NCBI GenBank assembly: GCA_019245255.1
Contig: JAFARV010000311.1
Span: 1 to 6,661 of the forward strand
Direction of reading: 5' to 3'
Length of the DNA: 6,661 nucleotides
From: Acidobacteriaceae bacterium
GTDB taxonomy: Bacteria; Acidobacteriota; Terriglobia; Bryobacterales; Bryobacteraceae
Positions 5,949 through 6,661 of this stretch are shown here, piece by piece (the first letter of the stretch is position 1; each line of letters opens with the position of its first letter). The position numbers and the translations under genes are program-made. The notes under the pieces were generated by a model, which had not been told where the DNA came from, made no database searches, and saw nothing but the letters and a program-made list of their open reading frames with translations.

Positions 5949-6661
5949 TTGCTCTGCGTCTCGGTTTCGAGCTGAACACTTCCTTTGCGAATGCCGGTGT
6001 CCAGCAAGGGATCGCGGTAGAGTTGGCCGGGTGACTCGAGAACTGAATTCAGCATCTGCGAGTAACGCCCCAAGGTGCCGGACGTGTAGAGAGTGTTCCC
6101 GGCCGATCGAATCAAATCCGGATTTGGTTCGAACTCCACCCGGCCGTTCACCGGAGCCGTCGGCATCGCCGTTCCCGTCTGCAGCACGAGGAATGGAACG
6201 TTGTAGCCGCGAACCTGAGAACTGATTTCACGAAATATGTCTTCGGGCTTAGTCGGTCCAAGATCAGCGCGCATTTCTTTAGCGAGCAGCGTGAAGACTT
6301 CGAGATCCGGCTTAGTCCCCATCATCTTCGCGCCCTTGCTGAGCTTTTGCACCTCACCCGTAACGTTCGTTACCGAACCGTTCTTCTCATAAACAGAAGA
6401 AGCCGGGAAGACAACGTCGGCGCGCCGGGCGCTCTCAGTCAGGAACATGTCGTTGACAACGACAAACGCATTTGCTGCCGCGAGTGGCTGTCTCGCCAGC
6501 GGATTCGAACCCACGATCCAGACGGCGTCGAGATTCGCGTCTCGAAGGATCTGATCGTAATTCAGGCCTGGTTCCAGACCAGCGCTGCGAACGTTTTGAT
6601 ACCCAGGCAACAGATCTGGCAAGAGGCCCATATCTGCCGCGCCGCGAGAATTTGAATAGTC
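5945..6661 (-). CDS. nuoG: NADH-quinone oxidoreductase subunit G, C-terminal part (5' end outside window)
   Basis: This is the large peripheral-arm subunit of complex I, which carries iron-sulfur clusters in its N-terminal part and has a molybdopterin-oxidoreductase fold in its C-terminal part. The reading frame is open to the window edge, leaving 238 visible residues and a TGA stop. Numbering from the edge, residues 4-16 read NSRGAADMGLLPD, a hallmark of NuoG. GSNPLARQP lies at 51-59. The stretch at 71-107, with TESARRADVVFPASS, an EKNGSVTN turn and GEVQKL, matches the conserved block of the molybdopterin oxidoreductase family. The Met at 6631 is internal and not a start, because the conserved family sequence continues upstream of it. 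The N-terminal ferredoxin-like cluster domains must lie beyond the window. The stop codon overlaps the nuoH start in an ATGA, which suggests translational coupling. NuoG is a clear call; other molybdopterin oxidoreductases are less likely given the nuoH neighbour. Confidence 0.96.
   Translation of the reverse strand, partial: DYSNSRGAADMGLLPDLLPGYQNVRSAGLEPGLNYDQILRDANLDAVWIVGSNPLARQPLAAANAFVVVNDMFLTESARRADVVFPASSVYEKNGSVTNVTGEVQKLSKGAKMMGTKPDLEVFTLLAKEMRADLGPTKPEDIFREISSQVRGYNVPFLVLQTGTAMPTAPVNGRVEFEPNPDLIRSAGNTLYTSGTLGRYSQMLNSVLESPGQLYRDPLLDTGIRKGSVQLETETQSK

Noticed and set aside
1..6661. Possibility of a novel antiporter or Mrp-type system instead of complex I
   Set aside because: The presence of NuoG with its signature, NuoH with the quinone-chamber loop, the NuoL lateral-helix region, and standard gene order make this a conventional complex I operon.

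Overview
The window lies inside a proton-pumping NADH:quinone oxidoreductase (respiratory complex I, nuo) operon. Every gene is on the minus strand, so transcription runs from the high-coordinate end to the low-coordinate end. In that order the genes are nuoG (3' part only), nuoH, nuoJ, nuoK, nuoL, nuoM and nuoN (5' part only). Junctions are an overlap of 4 or 11 bases or a gap of 1 to 11 bases. There is no non-coding stretch longer than a few bases, and I see no RNA gene, mobile element, CRISPR array, promoter or terminator. The whole window reads as the middle to end of one long polycistronic message.

The host is a bacterium with a mid-to-high GC genome and the 14-subunit type of complex I. 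The protein sequences and the NuoH architecture remind me of Acidobacteriota, but that is an impression from the residues and not a database result. The coding signal agrees throughout: all family motifs and key charged residues that fall inside the window are intact, so the enzyme is probably functional.

Layout from operon-upstream to downstream: 6661-5945 is the C-terminal part of NuoG, the large iron-sulfur/molybdopterin-fold subunit of the peripheral arm. 5948-4734 is NuoH, which helps form the quinone chamber where the arms meet. 4729-4229 is NuoJ and 4227-3913 is NuoK, which form the membrane-arm link. 3901-2051 (NuoL), 2054-405 (NuoM) and 415-1 (NuoN) are the three antiporter-like pumping subunits. 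Together NuoH, J, K, L, M and N make up most of the membrane arm (only NuoA is missing), which converts quinone reduction into proton translocation.

I do not see an undescribed system here; this is core metabolism. Four details deserve a second look. The nuoI gene that normally sits between nuoH and nuoJ is absent. NuoH carries an insertion of roughly 50-60 residues that looks like two extra membrane helices. NuoM ends in a long hydrophilic tail that reads like translated spacer DNA. That tail's coding sequence contains an 8-bp inverted repeat that overlaps the nuoN ribosome binding site.
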